64,000 nt of DNA from JADJOM01 sp046327715 (GTDB lineage: Bacteria; Gemmatimonadota; Gemmatimonadetes; Gemmatimonadales; GWC2-71-9): NCBI GenBank assembly GCA_046327715.1, contig JAXLXY010000009.1, forward strand, positions 62,001-126,000, in the 5' to 3' direction. The position numbers and the translations under genes were made by a program. Positions within the stretch are counted from its first letter, which is position 1; each line of letters opens with the position of its first letter. The notes below the pieces were generated by a model. That model made no database searches. It was not told where the DNA came from and worked only from the letters and a program-made list of their open reading frames with translations. Positions 18,518 through 25,011 of the stretch are shown here, one piece after another.

Positions 18518-19921
18518 CTACTCCTTGTCTTCCAGCCCTGCGGGCGCGAGCGCCGCGATCCGCCGCACCAGCCAGTGCGCGGTGCGGTTGGCGTTCTCCG
18601 CCCGCTCCCGCCGCGCCACCGCGGCGCGCACCAGGTGGGCGCCGAGGAAGCGCACCGGCTCCGGGGGGAAGTACCCCTGGTGGCAGTCCACCAGCCGCGA
18701 CGCGCTCCACTCGTCCCGGCGCCCGAGTGCCAGGCTCGCCAGGATCTTCCCGCCGATCACGCTGGGCCCCACCCCGTTCCCGCTCCACCCCACCCCGTAG
18801 ACGATGTGCTCCCGCCCGCCCAGGTGGCCGAACAGCGGGAAGCCCATCGGCGAGCGATCGATCGGCCCCGACCAGTCGTGGGTGATCGGCACCTGCCGGA
18901 GGCTCGGGTAGTAGCGGTGCAGGTCGGCGGTGACCTCCGCCGCGCGCGCGGCGCTGCGGTCGAAGGCCGCGCGGATCACCCCGCCGAAGGCGATGGTCCA
19001 GCCGCCCTTCCCGAAGACCACCCGCCCATCGCGTGACAGCCGGTAGTAGTCCACCATCGTCTGCGAGTCGGTGATCGAGAGGTCCCGGTCCCAGCCGAGC
19101 CGCGCCAGCTCCTCGGGCACCGGCGCCGTGGCCACGAGGTCACTCGAGATCACCGCGAGCGACATCCACAGCTCCCGCAGGCTGGCCGCCCACGCGTTGG
19201 TGGCGATCACCAGCCGGTCGGCGGTAAGGGTGCCCCGCGCGGTGGCGAGTTGCACCGGCCGCCCGCGACCCAGGCGATGCACCTGGGTATGCTCGTAGAT
19301 CCGGACCCCGCGCGCGAGCGCCACCCGGCGCAGGCCGCGCACCAGCGCCGCCGGCTGCACGATCGCTGCCTTGGCTTCCAGGACGCCGGCCAGGTGCACC
19401 GGGGAACCGCTGCGGGCGGCCACCTCGCGGGGGTCGAGCACGATGTAGGGGCTGACCCCGGCCCGGGCGCAGATCCGGAGCACCGCGTCCCACGCGCCCA
19501 GCTGGGCCTGGCTGGTGGCGGTCCAGAGCCAGCCGCCCCGGCGGAAATCGGCGTCGATCGCATGCGCGCGGCAGAACTGGTCGATCTCGGCGATCGCGTC
19601 TTCCGACGCCTGGCACAGGCGGATGGCCTCGGCGTCACCGAGCAGGGCCGCCAGGGTGGAGAGCTTGGGCCACCAGGCCAGCACAAACCCGCCGTTGCGG
19701 CCCGAGGCCCCGCCGCCGCAGATGTCCTGCTCCAGCACGGCCACGTCGCAGGCCGGTTCCAGCTCCTTGATCCGGAGCGCCGTCCACAGCCCCACGTAGC
19801 CGCCACCCACGATCGCCACGTCGGCACGAGCCGCGCCGTCGAGCGGCGCCGCGTCCGGGGCGTCGCCGGCCACCTCCTCGAGCCAGAGGGACCGGTGTGG
19901 GGTGGGAGTGCGATCGGCCAT
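18518..19921 (-). CDS. FAD-dependent oxidoreductase (DAO family, PuuB-like)
   Basis: 467 residues. An N-terminal Rossmann motif VAIVGGGYVGL (about residues 35-45) binds FAD; CGGGASGRNGGF follows as in gamma-glutamylputrescine oxidase and related amine oxidases. The C-terminal IVYGVGWSGNGVGPS is the second flavin-contacting segment. These enzymes oxidise secondary or primary amines with oxygen; the substrate here is not predictable, and no putrescine pathway gene is nearby. GAGGAT lies just upstream of the ATG. The 3' end is eight bases from the convergent gene. Confidence 0.85.
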   Translation of the reverse strand: MADRTPTPHRSLWLEEVAGDAPDAAPLDGAARADVAIVGGGYVGLWTALRIKELEPACDVAVLEQDICGGGASGRNGGFVLAWWPKLSTLAALLGDAEAIRLCQASEDAIAEIDQFCRAHAIDADFRRGGWLWTATSQAQLGAWDAVLRICARAGVSPYIVLDPREVAARSGSPVHLAGVLEAKAAIVQPAALVRGLRRVALARGVRIYEHTQVHRLGRGRPVQLATARGTLTADRLVIATNAWAASLRELWMSLAVISSDLVATAPVPEELARLGWDRDLSITDSQTMVDYYRLSRDGRVVFGKGGWTIAFGGVIRAAFDRSAARAAEVTADLHRYYPSLRQVPITHDWSGPIDRSPMGFPLFGHLGGREHIVYGVGWSGNGVGPSVIGGKILASLALGRRDEWSASRLVDCHQGYFPPEPVRFLGAHLVRAAVARRERAENANRTAHWLVRRIAALAPAGLEDKE

Positions 19922-20267
19922 CTGATCCTCGAAGGGCAGGGACCCGGGGGGGCAGGCGGGAAAAGTACTCACGCCAGACCGCATGAGGCACGAGGGCTCG
20001 TACCGTGGGCAGGCGGCCCGCCATCCCGACCAACGCACTCGCGCATGAGTACCATGCGCCGAGCCGTCGAGCCGCCGAGCCGCCGAGCCGCCGAGTCGGG
20101 ATTCCCACTCCTTCGGGTAGGGCGCGCCTCACACGTCGGGTCGGCAGCAGCCCACCCGCTGTCCGCCCGCCGAACGGGCGTCGTCCCGCGCGCCGGTCGG
20201 TCCTACGTTCGTGGGGCCACTCCCGCAGACATCGTTGTCCCATCCTCACGCTTCCGGAGGCCGCACC
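19922..20267. other. Divergent intergenic region upstream of the copper protein/cytochrome-porin operon
   Basis: 346 bases without a gene. It holds the octamer array at 20061-20100, a GC hairpin at 20164-20180 (CGCCCG/CGGGCG), and a weak promoter-like pair TCGTCC (20181) and TACGTT (20204) with 17 bases between them, about 60 bases before the copper protein start. GGAGG at 20256-20260 is the ribosome site for that gene. Nothing else is seen. Confidence 0.5.
20061..20100 (+). repeat. Tandem octamer repeat (GAGCCGCC)
   Basis: Five octamers: GAGCCGTC, three exact GAGCCGCC and a degenerate GAGTCGGG. The unit is the reverse complement of GGCGGCTC at 5193-5200, so the same element occurs in both orientations in this window. 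Confidence 0.85.
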
Positions 20268-20804
20268 ATGCGCCGCCGTCCCGCGTCGCGTGCCATCGCC
20301 GCCCTGCTGTGGGCCGGCCTGGCGCTCGCGCATTCACCTGCCCCGGCTCTGGCCCAGGCGGATCCCTCCTGGCTGACCGCCGACACGGCCGGCCACGCGG
20401 TCACCCTGCAGCTCCTGGCCGGGATGAACGGCCAGAACTCCGGGATGAACTTCAACGGCTTCGCCAATGGCGGGCTCACCGTGAAGGTCCCGGCCGGCTG
20501 GCGGATCATTACCGAGTTCCGCAACAAGGACCGAGGCCAGAACCACGGGTTCGACCTCGTGAAGTTCACCCAGCCGGTGCCCGCGGCCTACGGGGCGCTC
20601 GCCGCCCCCGAGGCGTTCACCGACACCCTCAACGCAGGCCTCCCCCCGGGGAAGTCGAAGACCGTCAGCTTCACGGCCCCACCCGCCGGCCGCTACATCA
20701 TCCGCTGCACCGCCGGCGGGCACGCCACCCTCGGCATGTGGATCCTCCTCGAGGTCGACAACTCGCTCACGCAGCCTGCCCTCGTCCCCACGAAAGGAAA
20801 GTGA
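20268..20804 (+). CDS. Type-1 copper protein, rusticyanin/sulfocyanin-like
   Basis: A 178-residue periplasmic or membrane-attached cupredoxin. The N-terminal signal sequence (about residues 8-30, ending ALAQA) has a twin basic start. The mature domain has the sulfocyanin-like MNFNGFANGGLTVKVPAGW segment and a full type-1 copper site: H93, C147, H152 and M157. The Cys-X4-His-X4-Met spacing and 54-residue gap from the first histidine match rusticyanin closely. Such proteins carry single electrons at high potential. GGAGG is 7 bases before the start. The stop is two bases before the cytochrome-porin gene, so both are one operon and likely partners in electron transfer. Redox partner is inferred, not shown. 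Confidence 0.85.
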   Translation: MRRRPASRAIAALLWAGLALAHSPAPALAQADPSWLTADTAGHAVTLQLLAGMNGQNSGMNFNGFANGGLTVKVPAGWRIITEFRNKDRGQNHGFDLVKFTQPVPAAYGALAAPEAFTDTLNAGLPPGKSKTVSFTAPPAGRYIIRCTAGGHATLGMWILLEVDNSLTQPALVPTKGK

Positions 20805-20806
20805 CC

Positions 20807-22009
20807 ATGCTGCTCTCCTGGTTTGCCCTGCTGGCGGCCACCGCCGCGTCGCCCGCGGCGCCCGATGCCCGGCTGGCGGAGGCCCGCGCCTACGTGGCGC
20901 GGATGGAGGCCCGGCACGCCGCCACCGGCGTGCCGGCCTTTGCCCGCAAGTACGGCCTCGATTGCACCACCTGCCACTGGCCCGTCTCGCCCAAGCTCAA
21001 CGGCTTCGGGCTCCGCTTCCGCTGGCGCGGTTACCGGATGGAGAACGAGGTGGGGCAGTCGCTCAAGATCGACGACGTGAAGAACCACCTGGCCTACCGG
21101 GCCACGGGGGAGTACGCCTACGTCAAGGCGAAGGGCGGCCCCGCGTTCGAGGACCAGTTCTCGCTCGCGGCGATCAGCGCGTTCTACGTCGGCGCGATCG
21201 GCAAGAACTTCGGGGCCTGGGTCGAGGTCGGTGATGGGGATGTGCTGGCCCAGATTTCCACGATCTCCGGCAGCGCCACGCGCTACGGGGGCTTCCGGGC
21301 CGGCCAGTACCTCTGGGGGGCCGAGACCGGTGTCGCCGGGTTCGACCGCGTGATCGGCGCCTCGCTGCCGCTCCCGCTCGAGGAGCCCGCCACCACCCAG
21401 GCGCCCCGCGCGTTCGGTGGCGCCCGGCTGGGACTCGAGGGCTACTACGTGGTGAGCGATACGCGCCTCTCCGCCGGTGTCGTCAACGGCAACGCCATCG
21501 ACGAGGGCCTCGGCGGCGACATGCGCAAGGACGTCTACGCCAGCATCCAGCACCTCTTCGGCGGCCGGGGCTCCGGCGTCATGGCCACCATCTATCGGGG
21601 CAGCGCCCGGGATTCCGCCGTGTCGAGTGGCGGCCACTTCCTGCGGCTGGCCGCCTCCGCGAACGCCTTCCTCGGCAACGCCGAGCTCCTCGGCGGGGTC
21701 GTGGTGGCGCGCGACAACGACTACCTGGGCAGCGGGAGCACCGCGCGCGGGCTGGGAGGCTGGGGCTCGCTGGTCTACAACCTGCCGGAGTCACCCTTCC
21801 ATCGTCCGCTCGCGCTCACCGGGCGGTACGAGTACCTCGACCAGGATACCCGCTCCGCGGGTTCGCGGAGCCGCGTGCTCGCCGGCTTTGCCATGCCGCT
21901 CACCGACCCGATGTACGTGCGGCTCCGGGCGGAGTACACCCTCGACCACTTCACGGGCGGTGGTCCCGACGTGCACGGGGTCCGGGTGCAGGCCGACGTG
22001 GTGTTCTAG
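20807..22009 (+). CDS. Monoheme cytochrome c fused to an outer-membrane porin, Cyc2-like
   Basis: 400 residues. A short signal sequence (about 1-18) is followed by a helix and one heme-binding CxxCH (C53, C56, H57) inside the pattern PAFARKYGLDCTTCHWP, then LNGFGLRFRWRGY. This is the arrangement of the heme domain of Cyc2, the fused cytochrome-porin that takes electrons from Fe(II) at the outer membrane. The rest (about residues 85-400) is a series of amphipathic, glycine- and aromatic-rich strands ending in VVF, as expected for an outer-membrane barrel of roughly 16 strands. Length fits short Cyc2 forms. Iron oxidation is not proven: Cyc2-like fusions of unknown role are common. The operon partner is the copper protein two bases upstream. 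Confidence 0.82.
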   Translation: MLLSWFALLAATAASPAAPDARLAEARAYVARMEARHAATGVPAFARKYGLDCTTCHWPVSPKLNGFGLRFRWRGYRMENEVGQSLKIDDVKNHLAYRATGEYAYVKAKGGPAFEDQFSLAAISAFYVGAIGKNFGAWVEVGDGDVLAQISTISGSATRYGGFRAGQYLWGAETGVAGFDRVIGASLPLPLEEPATTQAPRAFGGARLGLEGYYVVSDTRLSAGVVNGNAIDEGLGGDMRKDVYASIQHLFGGRGSGVMATIYRGSARDSAVSSGGHFLRLAASANAFLGNAELLGGVVVARDNDYLGSGSTARGLGGWGSLVYNLPESPFHRPLALTGRYEYLDQDTRSAGSRSRVLAGFAMPLTDPMYVRLRAEYTLDHFTGGGPDVHGVRVQADVVF

Positions 22010-22038
22010 GCCGAGGCCACCGCAACGGGGTACCACGC

Positions 22039-22077
22039 ACGACGCGGCCCGCGCCACCCGGCGCGGGCCGCGGTCGT
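22039..22077. terminator. Bidirectional terminator between convergent genes
   Basis: A stem of 12 perfect pairs (22044-22055 with 22060-22071) with a four-base loop, extended by ACGAC/GTCGT across a one-base bulge. It sits between the cytochrome-porin gene and the convergent lipoprotein-like gene. T tracts are short. Confidence 0.75.
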
Positions 22078-22093
22078 TCCGGTGCCGGCTGCG

Positions 22094-22558
22094 CTACCGC
22101 GTGTCGGTGCCGAGGTCGGCCTCCACCTTCCACTGGCCATCGGGCTGCCGGCGCCAGACGGTGATATAGCGTCCCTGGCCCACCTGCCGGGCCCCCGTGG
22201 AGTCGCGGGCCGTCATCGTCCAGCGACCCCAGGTGTAGCCCAGGGTGCCGTCTCCAGACACCTCGGCATGGTCGGGGGCCCAGCGGAGGGAGCGGGTGGT
22301 GTCGCCGAGGAGTGGCTCCATGTAGCTACCGATGGCGGCGGGCCCTACCAGGAAGTTGCCCGCGCCGTCGATCATCCGGCCCGAGTCGGCGTAGTAGGCC
22401 ACCCATCCCGCCGTCCGGGATGCCGCGGTGCTGGAGTCGTAGGCGGCATCGACCGCCATCAGGCTGGCCCGCGCGGTGGCCGTATCCACGGGCCTCGCGG
22501 CGGGCTGGCAGGCCAGGGCCAGGGTGCAGAGGGTCACCGACGTCATACCCCGCTTCAT
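22094..22558 (-). CDS. Secreted NTF2-like (SnoaL/DUF4440) protein
   Basis: 154 residues. A signal peptide ends at ALAC (C17), which may be a lipid attachment cysteine, although the lipobox is imperfect. The mature part has the NTF2-like pattern: an N-terminal helix (SLMAVDAAYDSSTAA), DSGRMIDGAGNFLVGPAAIGSYM, and C-terminal strands with TVWRRQPDGQWKVEADLGT. DUF4440/SnoaL-like domains bind small molecules or are enzymes of many kinds; nothing specific can be said. Divergent from ppk2. Confidence 0.75.
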   Translation of the reverse strand: MKRGMTSVTLCTLALACQPAARPVDTATARASLMAVDAAYDSSTAASRTAGWVAYYADSGRMIDGAGNFLVGPAAIGSYMEPLLGDTTRSLRWAPDHAEVSGDGTLGYTWGRWTMTARDSTGARQVGQGRYITVWRRQPDGQWKVEADLGTDTR

Positions 22559-22568
22559 GGTCGCCTCA

Positions 22569-22598
22569 TTGGTTCCGGGTTAGGTTTTCCGCTACGCT
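22569..22598 (+). promoter_or_regulatory. Possible promoter of ppk2
   Basis: TTGGTT (22569-22574), 18 bases, then TACGCT (22593-22598), about 50 bases before the ppk2 start in the divergent gap. Confidence 0.35.
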
Positions 22599-22647
22599 AC
22601 TGGCTGGCCACCCGATCCGTGCCACCGTTCCTCCCCGGAGCTTTCCG

Positions 22648-23484
22648 ATGCCGCTCAAGCCCGTCAAGCCCGGCAGCAAGGTGCAACTCACCGACGACAA
22701 CGCCACCGACGACCGGGAGCCGAAGGGAGAGGAGGCCGAGCAGCTCGTGGCGCCGATCATCGAGAAGATCGTCGGGCAGCAGGTGGCGCTCTACGCCGAG
22801 GCGAAGCAGGCCCTGCTGGTCGTGTTCCAGGGCCGTGACGCCTCGGGGAAGGATGGCCTCACCCGCAAGGTCTTCGGGCCGGTGAACTCCCAGGGCTGCG
22901 TCGTCAACACCTTCAAGCGGCCCACCGTGTACGAGCTGGCCCGGGACTACCTCTGGCGGGTCCACCAGGTGGTGCCGCCCAAGGGGACGATCGGGATCTT
23001 CAACCGCTCACATTACGAGGACGTGCTGGTCGTCCGGGTGCATGAGCTGGTGCCCAAGCCGGTCTGGTCGAAGCGCTTCGCCCAGATCAACGATTTCGAA
23101 CGGATGCTGTCGGAGAACGGGGTCACGATCCTCAAGTTCTTCCTGCACATCTCGCGGGAGGAGCAGAAGGACCGGCTGCTGGAGCGGCTGCACGACCCGC
23201 TCAAGAACTGGAAGTTCGAGGTCGGCGACCTCGACGAGCGCAAGCGGTGGGACGACTACACCGAGGCGTACGAGGACGTGCTGGAGAAGACCTCCACCGA
23301 CTGGGCGCCATGGTACCTCGTCCCGGCCGACCGGAAGAAGACCCGCGACCTGCTGGTGGCCCAGGTGGTCAGCAGCACCCTGGAGCGGATGGCGCCTGCC
23401 TTCCCCCGCGTCGATCCCGAGGTCATGAAGATCGCCCGGCAGTGGGAGCGGGAGACCACCGCCCGCCGCAAGGTCGAGGAGTAG
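22648..23484 (+). CDS. ppk2: Polyphosphate kinase 2 family protein
   Basis: 278 residues. PPK2 enzymes transfer phosphate between polyphosphate and nucleotides. Walker A GRDASGKDG is at residues 62-70; the lid-type motif IFNRSHYEDVLVVRV follows near 112-127, then an R-rich C-terminal helix region with KNWKF. The pattern fits single-domain PPK2 of the short class (phosphorylating AMP or ADP), but the class cannot be settled by eye. A ribosome site GGAG lies 7 bases before the ATG. No ppk1 or ppx is in the window. Confidence 0.92.
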   Translation: MPLKPVKPGSKVQLTDDNATDDREPKGEEAEQLVAPIIEKIVGQQVALYAEAKQALLVVFQGRDASGKDGLTRKVFGPVNSQGCVVNTFKRPTVYELARDYLWRVHQVVPPKGTIGIFNRSHYEDVLVVRVHELVPKPVWSKRFAQINDFERMLSENGVTILKFFLHISREEQKDRLLERLHDPLKNWKFEVGDLDERKRWDDYTEAYEDVLEKTSTDWAPWYLVPADRKKTRDLLVAQVVSSTLERMAPAFPRVDPEVMKIARQWERETTARRKVEE

Positions 23485-23494
23485 CCCAAGAGAA

Positions 23495-23518
23495 CGGGCC
23501 GGCCCATGGGCCGGCCCG
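23495..23518. terminator. Bidirectional terminator, perfect 24-base palindrome
   Basis: A perfect 12-base inverted repeat centred on CCATGG lies between the convergent ppk2 and pilin genes. It resembles the 26-base palindrome after rpsI at 41767-41792, which has the same centre. Confidence 0.7.
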
Positions 23519-23548
23519 CCGCACCGCATGGCCCCGCGCCCGTCCGCC

Positions 23549-24004
23549 CTACCAGTTCCCGTTCGCGTCGATCAGCACGTAGGTCAGCCGGTTCCCGAGC
23601 ACCATGTACGGCGCCTTGTTCCCGAGGTTCTGGACCAGCGCGTTCATGAGCCGGGCGTCGGTGGTCGTCACCGAGATCGCGATCTGGTACGGGTCGACGG
23701 CCGGGCTCCGGTTATCCCAGTCGAGCAGGTAGGTCGGCGTGACGAAGTTGAAGCCGTCGGGGAGGTAGGTGTCCAGCTCCGGCGGGGCGATGCCGGGGCC
23801 CTGGTCGCCGGGCCACTGGTTGTTGTGGTCCGCCTCGTAGTTGTAGGCCGCGAGGCGCACCGTGGTGAACTCCCCCACGATCTTGGCGGCAAAGGCGGTG
23901 CGGGAGAGGTCGATGTACTTGAGCACCGCCAGGGAGGAGAGCAGCCCAAGCACCACGATCACGATCAGCAGCTCGATCATCGTCCAGCCGCGCCGGTTGC
24001 TCAC
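23549..24004 (-). CDS. Type IV pilin/pseudopilin-like protein (A)
   Basis: 151 residues from a GTG overlapping the upstream stop. The class III leader is very short: G6 then W7-T-M-I-E11, so the conserved glutamate is at mature position 5, followed by a hydrophobic helix (LLIVIVVLGLL). A prepilin peptidase would cut after G6. The head region has YNYEADHNNQWPGDQG and ends in GNW. No disulfide pair is obvious. Aromatic +1 (Trp) is unusual but allowed. Encoded last in an operon with an ATPase-receiver fusion, a CheY-like protein and an anchored partner. Confidence 0.85.
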   Translation of the reverse strand: MSNRRGWTMIELLIVIVVLGLLSSLAVLKYIDLSRTAFAAKIVGEFTTVRLAAYNYEADHNNQWPGDQGPGIAPPELDTYLPDGFNFVTPTYLLDWDNRSPAVDPYQIAISVTTTDARLMNALVQNLGNKAPYMVLGNRLTYVLIDANGNW

Positions 24005-24543
24005 TTGCCGCTCCGGTGACTGATCAGGGTGTAACTGTCGCCGAGGAACTCCCGCGGTGCCTGGCTGGACGCATAGGTCAGGCTGATCGACCCGTTCCGC
24101 CCGGTCAGCGAGTAGCCGCCCTCGCCCGGGGCATAGGTGAGCCCGGTGGTGTCGCCCCTGGCCTCGAGCAGGGTGGCGGGCAGCCGCCCCTCCTGGGCCT
24201 TGAAGGCCTCGATGTGGTCGATCTCCACGTACATCCGCACCCGGAGGCTGGCTTCCTGCAGGGCCGGGGGCTCCGGGGCCACCTTCGGGAAGAGCCACTC
24301 GGGCTGCAGCACCAGCGTGGCGCCGAGCCCGGCCGCCAGCGAGAGCATCAGGATCCAGAAGGGTGCCTTGGAGGGCGCGGCAGGCGGCGGGCCGGGCGGG
24401 CCGTTGTGCTTGTCCTTCTGTTCCTGCACCACGTCCTGGTAGGCCTTGAGGAGGGCCTGCCGGTCGTTTGGGTCCGCGCTCGGCTGGGCCGGCGTGGACC
24501 CGGTGGGGCGGCGGGGGCCTGAGGGCCGCGGGGTGTCTGCCAT
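24001..24543 (-). CDS. Anchored pilin-like partner protein (A)
   Basis: 180 residues: a Pro-rich cytoplasmic stretch (1-60), one transmembrane segment (about 61-79), then PEWLFP and a periplasmic domain with GRLPATL (119-125) and GYSLTG. The periplasmic part looks like a pseudopilin head (helix, GRLPxxL turn, short strands), but there is no prepilin leader. The protein at 28693-29298 has the same order of parts and the same WLxP and GRLPATL marks, so the two are paralogues. No family is recognised. It overlaps pilin A by four bases. Confidence 0.75.
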   Translation of the reverse strand: MADTPRPSGPRRPTGSTPAQPSADPNDRQALLKAYQDVVQEQKDKHNGPPGPPPAAPSKAPFWILMLSLAAGLGATLVLQPEWLFPKVAPEPPALQEASLRVRMYVEIDHIEAFKAQEGRLPATLLEARGDTTGLTYAPGEGGYSLTGRNGSISLTYASSQAPREFLGDSYTLISHRSGK

Positions 24544-24606
24544 GGGTAGGGGAAATATAGCCTTGGGCGACTTCGCGCCAGCCGCGAAGGCGGGCGGGGT
24601 CCGGGT

Positions 24607-24984
24607 CTACGTCGTCACCACCTCGCCGCCGAGGGCCCGCGCCACCTGCTCCGGGAAGAGCCGGATGTCGATCGGCTTGGTGATGTAGCCGTCGAAGCCG
24701 GCGGCCAGGGCCCGCTCGCGGTCGCCCGCCATGGCGTGCGCCGTGAGCGCCACCACCCGCAGCGCGCGGTGCGGCGAGGCGCGGATTTCCTCCAGCAGCG
24801 CGAAGCCGTCCTTGCCGGGCAGCTGGATGTCCATCAGCACGAGCGCCGGCTGGGCCTGCTCGATGGCCGTCAGCAGCCCCTCGCCGCTCACCAGCCCCGT
24901 CACGGCATGGTGCCGGAGCGTGAGCAGGGTGCGGAACAGCTTCATGTTGTCTGGGCTGTCCTCGACGATCAGGATGGTCGCCAT
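24607..24984 (-). CDS. CheY-like single-domain response regulator
   Basis: 125 residues of receiver domain only, with acidic pocket E8-D9, phospho-acceptor D52 (LMDIQLPGKDG), T81 and K103 (TKPID). With no output domain it probably works by binding a partner. It lies directly between the ATPase-receiver fusion (27 bases upstream) and the anchored pilin-like gene, so it most likely tunes the pilus-type machine. No histidine kinase is in the window. Confidence 0.92.
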   Translation of the reverse strand: MATILIVEDSPDNMKLFRTLLTLRHHAVTGLVSGEGLLTAIEQAQPALVLMDIQLPGKDGFALLEEIRASPHRALRVVALTAHAMAGDRERALAAGFDGYITKPIDIRLFPEQVARALGGEVVTT

Positions 24985-25011
24985 CCATGGCTCCCGGGAG
25001 GTCGGTCGGAG

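Noticed and set aside
19250..20806. N-terminal extension of the cytochrome-porin frame by over 500 codons
   Set aside because: It overlaps the copper protein and the reverse-strand oxidoreductase; the ATG at 20807 begins a signal sequence.
20807..22009. Cytochrome-porin as an MtrAB/MtoAB-type multiheme conduit
   Set aside because: Only one CxxCH is present and heme and barrel are in one chain, which fits Cyc2-like fusions, not multiheme conduits.
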